The position numbers and the translations under genes were made by a program. Source: a virus. Taken from it: a DNA stretch of 36,591 nt. Within the stretch, counting starts at the first letter, position 1. Every line of letters begins with the position of its first letter. The notes under the pieces were generated by a model that was not told the origin of the DNA, ran no database searches, and saw only the letters and a program-made list of their open reading frames with translations. The DNA is taken from IMG/VR virus record IMGVR_UViG_3300028030_000036, positions 1 to 36,591 of that record, one strand, 5' to 3'. Positions 6,522 through 14,395 of this stretch are shown here, piece by piece.

Positions 6522-7430
6522 ATGCCAATTTCAATTTCAAATGAGTACATCGAAACGTTCCAAAATAACGTTATCCATCTGGCTCAGCAAAAGCAATCCA
6601 AGCTGCGTCAGTACATCATGGAAGTCAACAAGCAATCCGAAGCCCATAACTGGAATCGTCTGGATGCTTCTGTTGCCCGTGACAAGACCAGTCCCCGTAT
6701 GGTTTCCCCTGCTGGCGGCAATGGGTCCGGTGCAGTAGGCTCGACCGACGGTCTTGATTGGACTGTGCGAAAGTCTCTTATTAAAACCATCGATACTGGT
6801 GAAGTGGTTGAGCGATCTGATATCGCGCAGACTCTCATTGATCCGAAGTCGAATGTGACTATGAATCTAGTCGCTAATATGAACCGGAAAATCGACGATA
6901 TCATCATTTCTGCGGCAAATGATCCTTCCCGCGATGGCTCTGGCTCTTCTGTTGCACTCCCGGCAGCCCAGCAAATGGGGTCGGCCACCGATATCATCAG
7001 CATCGACACTCTGCTAGAAGCTCAGGAAATCTTCGCCGCTGCGGATGTCGATCCAGATGAAAACAAAGTGCTGGTCATCGGACCGAAGCAACAGCGTGTT
7101 CTCATGAGCCTGCTGCAGGTCCAATCGAGTGATTTTCAGAGTTCAAAGGCTCTGGCCACTGGTTTCTTGCCGAATTTCATGGGCTATGACATCATCGTGT
7201 CGAATCGTTTGGGCAACACAACTACTCCGCCTACTGCCGGTGAGATTTATTGCCTGGCTTTCACGAAACAGGCAATTGGTTTGCACGTGGCCCGCAACAT
7301 GAGTCCGGTTGCTGCCGAACGTCCTGATATGTCCTTTGCGTGGCAATGTTACGTGGATATGGACTTGGGTGCGGTGCGCGTTGAAGATGAACATTTCGTT
7401 CAGATCCATCTGAAAGACGCTCTGGCGTAA
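6522..7430 (+). CDS. Major capsid protein
   Basis: This is the main shell subunit, expected to have the HK97-type fold. The 302-aa protein starts after AGGAAAAAG and follows the scaffold gene. The N-terminal part (EYIETFQNNVIHLAQQKQSK) and the central GLDWTVRKSLIKTIDTGEVV and KIDDIIISAANDP blocks are typical of the phage capsid family seen in many non-T7 podoviruses. A C-terminal VDMDLGAVRVEDEHFVQI closes the domain. A perfect 32-bp palindrome follows 15 bases after the stop and may set its mRNA stability or limit readthrough, which fits the need for many copies. Confidence 0.88.
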   Translation: MPISISNEYIETFQNNVIHLAQQKQSKLRQYIMEVNKQSEAHNWNRLDASVARDKTSPRMVSPAGGNGSGAVGSTDGLDWTVRKSLIKTIDTGEVVERSDIAQTLIDPKSNVTMNLVANMNRKIDDIIISAANDPSRDGSGSSVALPAAQQMGSATDIISIDTLLEAQEIFAAADVDPDENKVLVIGPKQQRVLMSLLQVQSSDFQSSKALATGFLPNFMGYDIIVSNRLGNTTTPPTAGEIYCLAFTKQAIGLHVARNMSPVAAERPDMSFAWQCYVDMDLGAVRVEDEHFVQIHLKDALA

Positions 7431-7445
7431 TTCGCGGTTAAACTA

Positions 7446-7477
7446 TTGGTTTGTGACCGATATCGGTCACAAACCAA
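7446..7477 (+). promoter_or_regulatory. Perfect 32-bp palindrome after the major capsid gene
   Basis: Positions 7446-7461 and 7462-7477 are exact reverse complements (16-bp arms, no loop), with TGACCGATATCGGTCA at the centre. There is no T run after it, so a simple intrinsic terminator is unlikely. In T7 a terminator sits at the matching place after gene 10. Possible roles are an RNA processing or 3'-protecting hairpin, partial attenuation, or a dimeric protein binding site, since the same core motif recurs elsewhere. Confidence 0.7.
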
Positions 7478-7493
7478 GAATTGAGGATATAGA

Positions 7494-7883
7494 ATGGGTA
7501 TCAGGTTTAGAGATTCAGCTGCAAATGCCATGTTGGCAGCTAGACGTGATGAAATCGACGTGGGGGCTGGTGCTTCTACTATTGTGATAAGAACGGGTGG
7601 AGTTCCTACCAATCTTACTGACGCAGAAAGTGGAACTTTACTGGTTTCGTTTGACTTAGCTGCTCCATCATTCGGTGCACCAGCTTCAAGGTCTATGGCT
7701 GCAACCCTGCCACTTTCCGCTACGGCTTCAGGTACTGGAACTGCTGGTCATTACCGAGTATTCGACGGTAACGGCGCTATTGTCGAAGACGGGGTTATCG
7801 GGGCCGATATGACCATTGACAACACATCCATTGCTAATGGTCAGACTGTTAATATTATATCGTGGACTAAATCATTCGCGTAG
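7494..7883 (+). CDS. Small structural protein, possible head decoration protein
   Basis: The 129-aa protein starts after TGAGGAT. It begins MGIRFRDSAANAMLAARRD, then has ASTIVIRTGGVPTN, a GTLLVSFDL strand, AGHYRVFDGNGAIVEDG and a C-terminal beta-rich NGQTVNIISWTKSF. This pattern is widespread next to capsid genes in tailed phages and is usually labelled hypothetical or decoration protein. The beta-rich composition and high Ala/Gly/Thr fit a virion surface protein. The assignment rests on position and general pattern, not on a catalytic motif. Confidence 0.65.
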   Translation: MGIRFRDSAANAMLAARRDEIDVGAGASTIVIRTGGVPTNLTDAESGTLLVSFDLAAPSFGAPASRSMAATLPLSATASGTGTAGHYRVFDGNGAIVEDGVIGADMTIDNTSIANGQTVNIISWTKSFA

Positions 7884-7900
7884 GCTAGGGGGCAGGCGTC

Positions 7901-8356
7901 ATGTTTAAGGGTTTTTTTGGTAGATTGTTTGGTTCTTCTGAGGCTGGTAATACACTTATCGAGGGCGGAATAAACGCCATTGACAAGCTTGTTTATACGA
8001 GAGAAGAAGAAGCCGAAGATAAAGCCAAGGCAAAGACTGAACTTATGAGCGTGTATATGGCTTGGCTTACGTCTACCTCCGGGTCAAGATTGGCGCGTCG
8101 TCTTCTTGCTCTTATTGTTACGGGCATATGGGCAGCAGAACATGTGACTAGTGTAGTGTTAAGGGTTTTTTCTGTTTTTACGAATGATAGCGGGGCTTTA
8201 ACTAGTGATAAGTTTATAGCCGCTGCAGATATGCTATCCACAGAAGCTATTGACAACACCCCCTTAGTGGGGGTCGTTTTGCTATTCTATTTTGGTGGCC
8301 CTGCTGCTGTTGAGGGAGTTAAGGGTTTGGTTATGAAGTGGACTGAAAAAAAGTAA
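7901..8356 (+). CDS. Holin-like membrane protein (3-TM family type)
   Basis: Holins make the inner-membrane lesion that times lysis. The 151-aa protein has a short amphipathic N-terminus (FKGFFGRLFG), a charged Glu/Lys/Ala segment (about 35-55), then hydrophobic spans near residues 67-90 (LALIVTGIWAAEHVTSVVL) and 121-140 (LVGVVLLFYFGG), ending in a basic tail. This is the layout of the 3-TM holin family also found in gene transfer agents. It is followed by a one-span coiled-coil protein, as in lysis cassettes. The endolysin is not here but on the other strand at 34327-34641. Confidence 0.6.
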   Translation: MFKGFFGRLFGSSEAGNTLIEGGINAIDKLVYTREEEAEDKAKAKTELMSVYMAWLTSTSGSRLARRLLALIVTGIWAAEHVTSVVLRVFSVFTNDSGALTSDKFIAAADMLSTEAIDNTPLVGVVLLFYFGGPAAVEGVKGLVMKWTEKK

Positions 8357-8359
8357 AGT

Positions 8360-8758
8360 ATGCATACAGAACAAGAGAAAGAAATTCATGCGATCAAAAC
8401 ACAACTTGATAGCCTTACAAAGGGAAATTGGTTCCAAAAAAACATGGGGGTCGTTGTTTTGATGATGATCCAGGTTATATCTGCGGTTGTGTTTGTTGTT
8501 ACTATCGGAACTCAGGCCAATAGCAACTCGCTCAGCATTGCCGAGAATAAAGTAGCTATCGGTACTAAGGCCAGTTATAAGCTTTTGCAGCTTGAGTTGG
8601 GAAATCGAGATCAAAAAATTTTGAATCTCGAATCTAACGGTAAGAGTATCCAAGCGCAAAACGAAAAATTGTTCGAAAAGCTGGAAGAAAAAGTGGATAA
8701 GGGAAATTTACTACTGCAGCAGATCCTGCGGGAAATGCCCAGAGGTTCTAGAGACTAA
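8360..8758 (+). CDS. One-span membrane coiled-coil protein, spanin-like
   Basis: The 132-aa protein has a short charged N-terminus, one transmembrane segment at about residues 30-50 (MGVVVLMMIQVISAVVFVV) and a long coiled-coil C-terminus (residues about 60-125) ending in basic residues. This is the topology of an inner-membrane spanin (Rz-like) or of a holin-associated protein. No outer-membrane spanin with a lipobox is evident inside it. It directly follows the holin-like gene by 3 bases. The assignment comes from topology and context only. Confidence 0.5.
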   Translation: MHTEQEKEIHAIKTQLDSLTKGNWFQKNMGVVVLMMIQVISAVVFVVTIGTQANSNSLSIAENKVAIGTKASYKLLQLELGNRDQKILNLESNGKSIQAQNEKLFEKLEEKVDKGNLLLQQILREMPRGSRD

Positions 8759-8777
8759 TTACGTAGAGGAAATTTGA

Positions 8778-9332
8778 ATGCCTTCCATTTTAAACAACAG
8801 CACAGGAAAACAGTTACTATTTGCGGATCACGCTACTGATTTTGGTGCGTCCCCAGCTACAGCGGCAAACTCGTTGATTATCGGTACACCCATTGATGTG
8901 CAGATTGATTTGACCGGCGTTGTTGTTGATGCCGGGCGGGCTTCTGCGAAGTTTGATTTCGGTATTGATCGCCCGCCTTTATATCGGCTTGACGCCTGTA
9001 TTGAGCATGCAGCAGCGCAATCAGACGGATTTTCTGTTGATTTTTGGTACGCAGGCTCGCCATCAAGTGTGGCTGGCACTGGCAATCCTGCGGGTTTGAC
9101 CGGTGCTGATGAAGCCTTTACTTATACGCGCGGGAAAGATGGACAGTTGATCAGTATAGGTTCCCTGCAGTTGGTGGCATCTGCTATTAATATTGGATTC
9201 GTCGGATTCGTAAGGCCGACCCACCGATATGGAATGATAGTATTGCGCAATAAAGGATCTGGTGCAATGGGCAGTATAATGGATGAAACACACTTTACAC
9301 TTACCCCTATTGAGTATGATCAGGGTGCGTAA
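8778..9332 (+). CDS. Putative virion structural protein, 184 aa
   Basis: I do not recognise a named family. The start follows AGAGGAAA. The sequence is beta-rich with little charge; segments such as SLIIGTPIDVQIDLTGVVV, DFGIDRPP, GFSVDFWYAG and FVGFVRPTHRYGMIVLRNKG suggest a beta-sandwich. It lies in the late operon between the lysis-like genes and a LamG-like protein, and its stop overlaps the next start (TAATG). A role in tail or adsorption apparatus is inferred from position and composition. Confidence 0.65.
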   Translation: MPSILNNSTGKQLLFADHATDFGASPATAANSLIIGTPIDVQIDLTGVVVDAGRASAKFDFGIDRPPLYRLDACIEHAAAQSDGFSVDFWYAGSPSSVAGTGNPAGLTGADEAFTYTRGKDGQLISIGSLQLVASAINIGFVGFVRPTHRYGMIVLRNKGSGAMGSIMDETHFTLTPIEYDQGA

Positions 9333-10072
9333 TGTATATTCCCGATTTAGCGCTTGAATATCCTGATTTGGAGGCGGGCATCTTGCCTCCAAATAATATT
9401 ACGCTGAATAAAGATTCGCCGCTTTCTAGAGGTGTTTTGCGCGCATGGAACTTAAGACCTAATGTACATCGGCAAATAGTGGGGTACAAGGAGGATAGCG
9501 GGTCTTACGCAGAATCTGGAGTAGATTTTTTTAATGATTTCCAGAACGGCCACCCCTATTTCAATGGGGCTGAGCGGATAGAGCTTTGCGGCGCGCATGG
9601 GATAAGGGAAGACGCAAACAGGTCTCTGTTTACACTAGCGGTTACAATGTCTCCTAATGTGCTTGGTATTAAACAATATATGTTTGCTGGTTATTCTGGC
9701 TATATTGCATTGCTACTGAATACCAGTAATTTGATATTGTTTAATAAGGCAGGGTCTGCTGCTCTGGCAACAAGTAGCACAGTTGCAGAAGTTGGCAAGC
9801 TGTATCGAATTGTAATAGTGTACGATAGAGATAATCTTGTTAACGCCGACCGACATAAACTTTATGTTAACGGGGTGCTGGAAGACTCAAACAACGCCGC
9901 CGCTGCTTCATTTTCGTGGTACACAAACCCTTTCTGCCTTGGCTGCCGATCTCCTGGATATTATCATTTTAAAGGGATGATCGATCATCCTGTGATATGG
10001 GGCAGACCTTTGAATGATGCAGAGGTGATGATGGATTACAAAAACCAACTTGAGTTGTACAGGACGATCTGA
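9332..10072 (+). CDS. LamG/concanavalin A-like domain protein
   Basis: The 246-aa protein has a short N-terminal segment (about residues 1-65), then a LamG-type beta-sandwich: FTLAVTMSP, IALLLNTSNLILFNKAG, GKLYRIVIVYDRDN, HKLYVNGVLEDSN and the closing GMIDHPVIWGRPLNDAEV. That last pattern, a strand followed by LxxxEV, is characteristic of LamG/laminin-like folds in phage adsorption proteins. Such domains bind carbohydrate or serve as virion appendages. Start and stop overlap both neighbours (TAATG and TGATG), implying translational coupling and co-assembly with the two flanking proteins. Confidence 0.75.
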   Translation: MYIPDLALEYPDLEAGILPPNNITLNKDSPLSRGVLRAWNLRPNVHRQIVGYKEDSGSYAESGVDFFNDFQNGHPYFNGAERIELCGAHGIREDANRSLFTLAVTMSPNVLGIKQYMFAGYSGYIALLLNTSNLILFNKAGSAALATSSTVAEVGKLYRIVIVYDRDNLVNADRHKLYVNGVLEDSNNAAAASFSWYTNPFCLGCRSPGYYHFKGMIDHPVIWGRPLNDAEVMMDYKNQLELYRTI

Positions 10073-10743
10073 TGTTTTTAAGCTCGTTTATTTTGCCGGA
10101 TTCTGCTACTACTGGCATAAATATTAGTGCCTCTCAGGTTGAACTACCAGAATCGCAATACATAGCTGCGCGCGTTTACGTTTATTGCTCCATTTCAAAT
10201 TTAGAACAGTATGAAAATGGAGCGATTATATCTACTGTTGATGTTTCTTCTGTAATAGCGAACATTGAAGCAAGCGATAACTCAGCGCCTGTTGCTAAAG
10301 TGGTCATTGAGATAGTCGCCTTGAACTACGAGGATTATGATATAAGTACTATTTCCGCTGTGGTAGGTAGTGGTATTAGGAATATCTCGGCTGACCAGAT
10401 TGAAAGTGATGGCACAAACTTTATAAATACAACCCTGGACATAAACATATACGCAGCTCAAGTGGAGTTGCCAGAGTATTATAAGGCATTAAACAAAACA
10501 ATAAACGAACAAATGATTAGCTTTTTTAAACGAAACGGGTCAGTTTCAGATTCGTTCAAAAAAGCCGAAATTGAGTTCTTGTTGGCTAGCGGTGTTGTTA
10601 GTTCTGATTTGCATAGTATGTGGATGGAGTATTTAAGTTCTGAGTTAGCGTTAGACCCAACTTTCAACGACAGATGGATGGAGTATTTATCCGGGAAAGG
10701 AATCCAAGGAAATACCATAAATGATAAGATTATTAACTTATAA
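10072..10743 (+). CDS. Putative structural protein with internal repeats, 223 aa
   Basis: The family is not recognised. The sequence contains INISASQVELPE at residues 16-27 and a near copy INIYAAQVELPE at 124-135, indicating duplicated beta modules of about 108 residues. The C-terminal part has WMEYLSSELALDPTFNDRW and then WMEYLSGKG, a small helical repeat that resembles C-terminal modules of phage tail or fibre proteins. The start is coupled to the previous gene (TGATG). Likely role: part of the adsorption apparatus together with the LamG protein. Confidence 0.65.
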   Translation: MFLSSFILPDSATTGINISASQVELPESQYIAARVYVYCSISNLEQYENGAIISTVDVSSVIANIEASDNSAPVAKVVIEIVALNYEDYDISTISAVVGSGIRNISADQIESDGTNFINTTLDINIYAAQVELPEYYKALNKTINEQMISFFKRNGSVSDSFKKAEIEFLLASGVVSSDLHSMWMEYLSSELALDPTFNDRWMEYLSGKGIQGNTINDKIINL

Positions 10744-10761
10744 CTCGTAGGAGAGTGAAAA

Positions 10762-11109
10762 ATGAGAAAAGGTTTGAGAAAAGATGAAGTAAAGCAGATA
10801 AACGAGCTGTTAGCCAAGGGGAAGTCCTATGACTACATTAAGGATATTTTCTGCCAGTTTGTGATTGAATCCGCTATCGATGAAATAATCGATGGCCATA
10901 AGGCTGCGGTAGAATCTGAAAAGCGTGAAGCTGAAGAGCGGCAGGCAAAAATGCAAGAAGAAATCCGAAAAGCTATTGCCGCCGATCCTTCGGCCATTAC
11001 TATCGATCCGAATCATCCTGAAACGGAAACTCCTGAAACGGAAACTCCTGAAACGGAAACTCCTGCGCCAAAGAAGAAAACTTCGCGGAAAAAGTCTGCC
11101 AGTAAATAA
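10762..11109 (+). CDS. Hypothetical protein with Glu-Thr-Pro repeats and lysine-rich tail, 115 aa
   Basis: A good AGGAGAG site precedes the ATG. Residues 1-55 look like a helical domain with a helix-turn-helix-like start (LRKDEVKQINELLAKGKSYD). Residues 48-75 form a charged coiled coil, and then the tail has PETET units encoded by three perfect 15-bp DNA repeats, ending in a lysine/serine-rich basic stretch. The low-complexity linker plus basic tail could bind DNA or membrane. It lies just upstream of tail tubular protein A. The function is unknown. Confidence 0.7.
   Translation: MRKGLRKDEVKQINELLAKGKSYDYIKDIFCQFVIESAIDEIIDGHKAAVESEKREAEERQAKMQEEIRKAIAADPSAITIDPNHPETETPETETPETETPAPKKKTSRKKSASK
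11017..11061 (+). repeat. Three perfect 15-bp tandem repeats in a coding region
   Basis: The unit CCTGAAACGGAAACT occurs three times without change (11017-11031, 11032-11046, 11047-11061). It encodes the Pro-Glu-Thr-Glu-Thr linker of the 115-aa protein. Lack of any drift suggests recent slippage expansion, so copy number may vary between relatives. Confidence 0.9.
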
Positions 11110-11134
11110 GTTTGTGCTACTCTAGGGGATTGCC

Positions 11135-11731
11135 ATGATAACCAACGAAGATATAGTAAACCAGGCTCTAGGGCTTCTTAGTGCATCTCCTATTGTGTCG
11201 CTATCTGACGATTCTGTTGAAGGTAAGATCGTCAGATTGTCTTTCTATAATCTTCGTGACGCTGTTCTTGAAGAGCTTGATTGGTCTTTCGCTAAAGCGA
11301 TTTTTTCTTTAGCGAAAGACGTAGTGCCCCCGGACCATAAATGGTCTAACAGATTTCTTATCCCTGATGAAACTTTAAGGGTTGTTTCTGTTAACGGTAA
11401 CAAAAGAAGCCAGCCGTGGGAAATCAACGGAAATTATATCATGGCTGATTTCGATTCTGCCGATGTTGTGGCTATTAATAGAGTGGACAACCCTAACTAC
11501 TTTTCAAACATGTTTGTTCAGGCTCTTGTGTTCAGATTGGCGTGGACGTGGGCTGTTCCTCTTGTTAAAAGTAAAACTTTAGCTCGCCAATATAAAGAGG
11601 ATTATGTTGATCTGATTAATGAGGCCATTTCTTCTGACAGTATGCAGGGTACTCCAGAGAATATAGGTCAAGGAAGATTGATAGAATCAAGGATTGGAAT
11701 AGGATCGGGATTTATTGGCCCAGAAGTATGA
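11135..11731 (+). CDS. Tail tubular protein A (T7 gp11-like)
   Basis: This is the adaptor ring between the portal and the nozzle of short tails. The 198-aa length equals that of T7 gp11 (196 aa). The start of the protein (NEDIVNQALGLLSASPI) and the block NLRDAVLEELDWSFAKA are hallmark sequences of the family, as is the later ALVFRLAWTWAVPL helix. AGGGGAT precedes the ATG. The stop overlaps the next gene as ATGA. A 14-bp inverted repeat lies inside the coding region at 11284-11320. Confidence 0.88.
   Translation: MITNEDIVNQALGLLSASPIVSLSDDSVEGKIVRLSFYNLRDAVLEELDWSFAKAIFSLAKDVVPPDHKWSNRFLIPDETLRVVSVNGNKRSQPWEINGNYIMADFDSADVVAINRVDNPNYFSNMFVQALVFRLAWTWAVPLVKSKTLARQYKEDYVDLINEAISSDSMQGTPENIGQGRLIESRIGIGSGFIGPEV
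11284..11320. repeat. 14-bp perfect inverted repeat inside tail tubular A gene
   Basis: GTCTTTCGCTAAAG (11284-11297) and its exact reverse complement (11307-11320) flank a 9-base loop CGATTTTTT. The arms encode parts of the conserved WSFAKAIFSLAKD. A 14-bp perfect stem is unlikely by chance within a gene and would form a strong mRNA hairpin. A translational or processing role is inferred only. Confidence 0.75.
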
Positions 11732-13953
11732 GTAAAATATATAAATTTCAAGGCGATTTTTCCTCTGGGGAGTTATCGGAGGAAATGTTCTCTAGGGTCG
11801 ATGACCCTAAGTTTTTGACTGGTTTATCTTTATGTGAAAATTTCGTGCCTACTCCTCAAGGAATGCTTAGAAGGAGAAAGGGCAATAAGAATATGTACAC
11901 GGTGTCGGCAACTGACGGCCTATTGATACCTTTCTACTCGTCTGATGATAAATCGTTTGTTATTTCTATAACGGATGATGGTTTTCTGAGAGCATTTAAT
12001 AGAACTGGCATATTAGCCAATTCCACTTCTCCAGACGATATTTTACTGGATGTATCATCGTCTGAGGTATTTGACGTCTCTGCTATAAATTTAAGAGAAA
12101 AGTGGTACAGTGATGGACTTTTTCACCCCCTGACTACGGATTCTTCAGTCCTCCACCTATATTTATCCGGTAGTTTTTCTGATGGGTGCGACCCCTTAAC
12201 AGGGAACGAGTATAATGTGTTTGAGATATCCCCTTCTACGGGAAGAGAAAACGATGATATTGTGCTATCCATCAACGTATCCAGTCTAAATGTCGGGGAC
12301 TCTTCGGCCAGGGTTAATGTCGGAACTACTGAAGGCGGGAATGAATTAGGAACTTCGGTTATAAATTCTACTGGTCTTGTCTCTATGACAGTTAATCCGG
12401 GCGGGGCATCAGTTGTATTTGTATCTTTGTACGGTAATTATTTCTCTAGTTCTTTTGGTGATTGTCAGCAGGCCACTATTTCTATAGACTCGATATCAGC
12501 TAAACAGAATGGGGTGTCTGGGGGTTCTGAGGTAGCACACTTTTTTAGGACCGAAGACTTGCACAATATTCAGTATGAAATGCACCCTATAAAAGATGAA
12601 TTATGGCTGACAAATGGGAATCATCAGCCATACATAATAGCATATGACAGCGCGTCTAAATCAATGTCTATAAGAGGTGCAATTTCCTCCGGCGACATAA
12701 CTAACCCTCCTGCGGATTGGTCTGTCCCTGTGTCACTAGGAAATCCCGTAGATCCTAATGCTAATTTCCCTGTTTCTATGACCTTTCACCAAGGGAGGTT
12801 GTGGTTTGGTGGCACTCCTAGCCAGCCAAATTCCCTATACGCTTCATCCGCAAATGGTCAGTACAGCGACTTTGGGACTCCCGACCAAACTACTGCTGCC
12901 ACCCCTATTGAGCTATATATAGCATCTAGATGTGAAGTCAGATGGCTTGCTTCATCTGACTCTCTTCTTGTGGGAACAAATATAGGGATATACAGCCCAG
13001 AATCATCAACTGGCTTACTTCAGACAACCGATATATCTGCCAATTTTAAATGCGGGTACGGAGTTAACAAATCTAAACCGATATTTGCTTCTTCTATGCC
13101 GGTCTTTGTATCAAAGGAAGGTAATTTGTTAAGGGATTTATCATTTACAAGGGAAGGGCAAGAATTTTTTAGTAAAGAAATAAACTTCGAAAACCTTAGT
13201 CTTAATAGATACGGCAATTTTAGTGATTTAGTATTTTCTAAGGTGGGCAATTACATATTAGCAATATCAGGGGACAACGTAGCAGGGTGCGCGTATAATA
13301 AACATATTGGAAGAGTTGGATTCTTTATTGTGTCTTCCTCTTTTGCCTGCAAATCCCATACTATGTTTACTGATTCTGCTGGCTCTGCATATTGTGTTTT
13401 ATACTACGATGCCGTGTCAGACAGTCTACATTTGTGTTGGGAAAGCGATGTTTACATGGATAATTCCGGAGATTTTTATTCTGGAATCTCCACTAATTCT
13501 TTTACAATCCCTCACTTGGCTGGCAAGACTGTGGGGGTAATTGCTGATGGGGAATTTTTCAGTGAAGTATCTATAAATTCTTCGGGGGAAGGAAAGTTGC
13601 CCAACTCGAGTAAGGCCAATAGTTTTACTGCTGGGGTACTATTTTCAAGCAAAATATCAACTCTTCCATCTTCTACTGTATACAATTCGGTTGATAATTC
13701 ATTTTCATCATATAAATCGATTGATAGAATAACCGTGTCATTGGTAGATTCTACTAATCCAGTGATAAATGGTTATAGGACCCCTGACGAATTATCCAAC
13801 GGGTCTTCTGGATATCCAATCCAAAAAACTAAGAAGCTCAATCAAGCGGCTAACGGCATAGACGAAGATGCCATTATCACTATAGAACAAAATCAGCCAT
13901 ACCCCTGTAACATATCAGCAATATATGGATCGATATCGGAGAATAAATTATGA
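11728..13953 (+). CDS. Tail tubular protein B (T7 gp12-like nozzle)
   Basis: This protein forms the tail nozzle. It is 741 aa, close to T7 gp12 (794 aa). The N-terminus has the family pattern FSSGELSEEMFSRVDDPKF, then LCENFVPTPQGMLRRRKG, where the NF and the following Gly-Arg block are typical. Later blocks (MTFHQGRLWFGGTP, SSDSLLVGTNIGIY, HIGRVGFFIV) match beta-propeller strands. Residues about 155-265 hold an inserted beta-rich segment with an Ig-like composition, which might reach the cell surface. The ATGA overlap with tubular A and the ATGA-type overlap with the next gene support an assembly cassette. Confidence 0.88.
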   Translation: MSKIYKFQGDFSSGELSEEMFSRVDDPKFLTGLSLCENFVPTPQGMLRRRKGNKNMYTVSATDGLLIPFYSSDDKSFVISITDDGFLRAFNRTGILANSTSPDDILLDVSSSEVFDVSAINLREKWYSDGLFHPLTTDSSVLHLYLSGSFSDGCDPLTGNEYNVFEISPSTGRENDDIVLSINVSSLNVGDSSARVNVGTTEGGNELGTSVINSTGLVSMTVNPGGASVVFVSLYGNYFSSSFGDCQQATISIDSISAKQNGVSGGSEVAHFFRTEDLHNIQYEMHPIKDELWLTNGNHQPYIIAYDSASKSMSIRGAISSGDITNPPADWSVPVSLGNPVDPNANFPVSMTFHQGRLWFGGTPSQPNSLYASSANGQYSDFGTPDQTTAATPIELYIASRCEVRWLASSDSLLVGTNIGIYSPESSTGLLQTTDISANFKCGYGVNKSKPIFASSMPVFVSKEGNLLRDLSFTREGQEFFSKEINFENLSLNRYGNFSDLVFSKVGNYILAISGDNVAGCAYNKHIGRVGFFIVSSSFACKSHTMFTDSAGSAYCVLYYDAVSDSLHLCWESDVYMDNSGDFYSGISTNSFTIPHLAGKTVGVIADGEFFSEVSINSSGEGKLPNSSKANSFTAGVLFSSKISTLPSSTVYNSVDNSFSSYKSIDRITVSLVDSTNPVINGYRTPDELSNGSSGYPIQKTKKLNQAANGIDEDAIITIEQNQPYPCNISAIYGSISENKL

Positions 13954-14393
13954 GAATGAGAAGTCTAAAGAATCAGGGTGGATGGTTTCAGTATGCTCTG
14001 GCCGGGGCATCCGCTGTTTTCTCTTATCAAGCAGCTGAGTCTGCTGGAAAGAAGAATAAGAGGCTTACGAGGGAAAATGTCTCTCTGGCCAGGCTTGATA
14101 CCAAGCAAAAGCTTGAGGACATGGCCAAAACATATAAGCAGGTTCAGGGTGAAGCTTTTGCTAGGGCTTCTGCTTCCGGATTTACCAGCAAGGGAAGCCG
14201 AGAGGCATATTTCAAGGAATTGGAGGCAAGTTACAAAACCAATGTTGACTGGGTTAACAAAACATCAAGGCAGCAAATCAGGCAGATACGAGCGGGCGGT
14301 GCTTACCAATCTGATACTATAAAAAATGCAGGTGTTCGCGGCGTATTAGGCGCTGCAACTCAAGCTGCTGGCTGGTATTACGGGAGTAAATAG
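13950..14393 (+). CDS. Internal virion protein, T7 gp14-like
   Basis: In T7, gp14 is ejected first and forms the outer-membrane part of the DNA ejection channel. This 147-aa protein has a hydrophobic Ala-rich N-terminal helix (FQYALAGASAVFSYQAAESAG), a long charged helix (about 35-105) with FARASASGFTSKGSREAY, and a Gly/Ala-rich C-terminal segment. The family is small, Gly/Ala/Gln rich and lies between the nozzle and gp15 genes, as here. The start overlaps the nozzle stop by 4 bases. Confidence 0.75.
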   Translation: MRMRSLKNQGGWFQYALAGASAVFSYQAAESAGKKNKRLTRENVSLARLDTKQKLEDMAKTYKQVQGEAFARASASGFTSKGSREAYFKELEASYKTNVDWVNKTSRQQIRQIRAGGAYQSDTIKNAGVRGVLGAATQAAGWYYGSK

Positions 14394-14395
14394 CC

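Noticed and set aside
7980-8000. TTGACA followed by TATACG inside the holin-like gene
   Set aside because: The spacing (about 8 bp) does not fit a sigma70 promoter and no box lies upstream.
8258-8274. ACCCCC/GGGGGT hairpin followed by CGTTTT inside the holin-like gene
   Set aside because: It looks terminator-like but the stem is short and the site is in mid-gene of a long operon, so it is probably coincidental.
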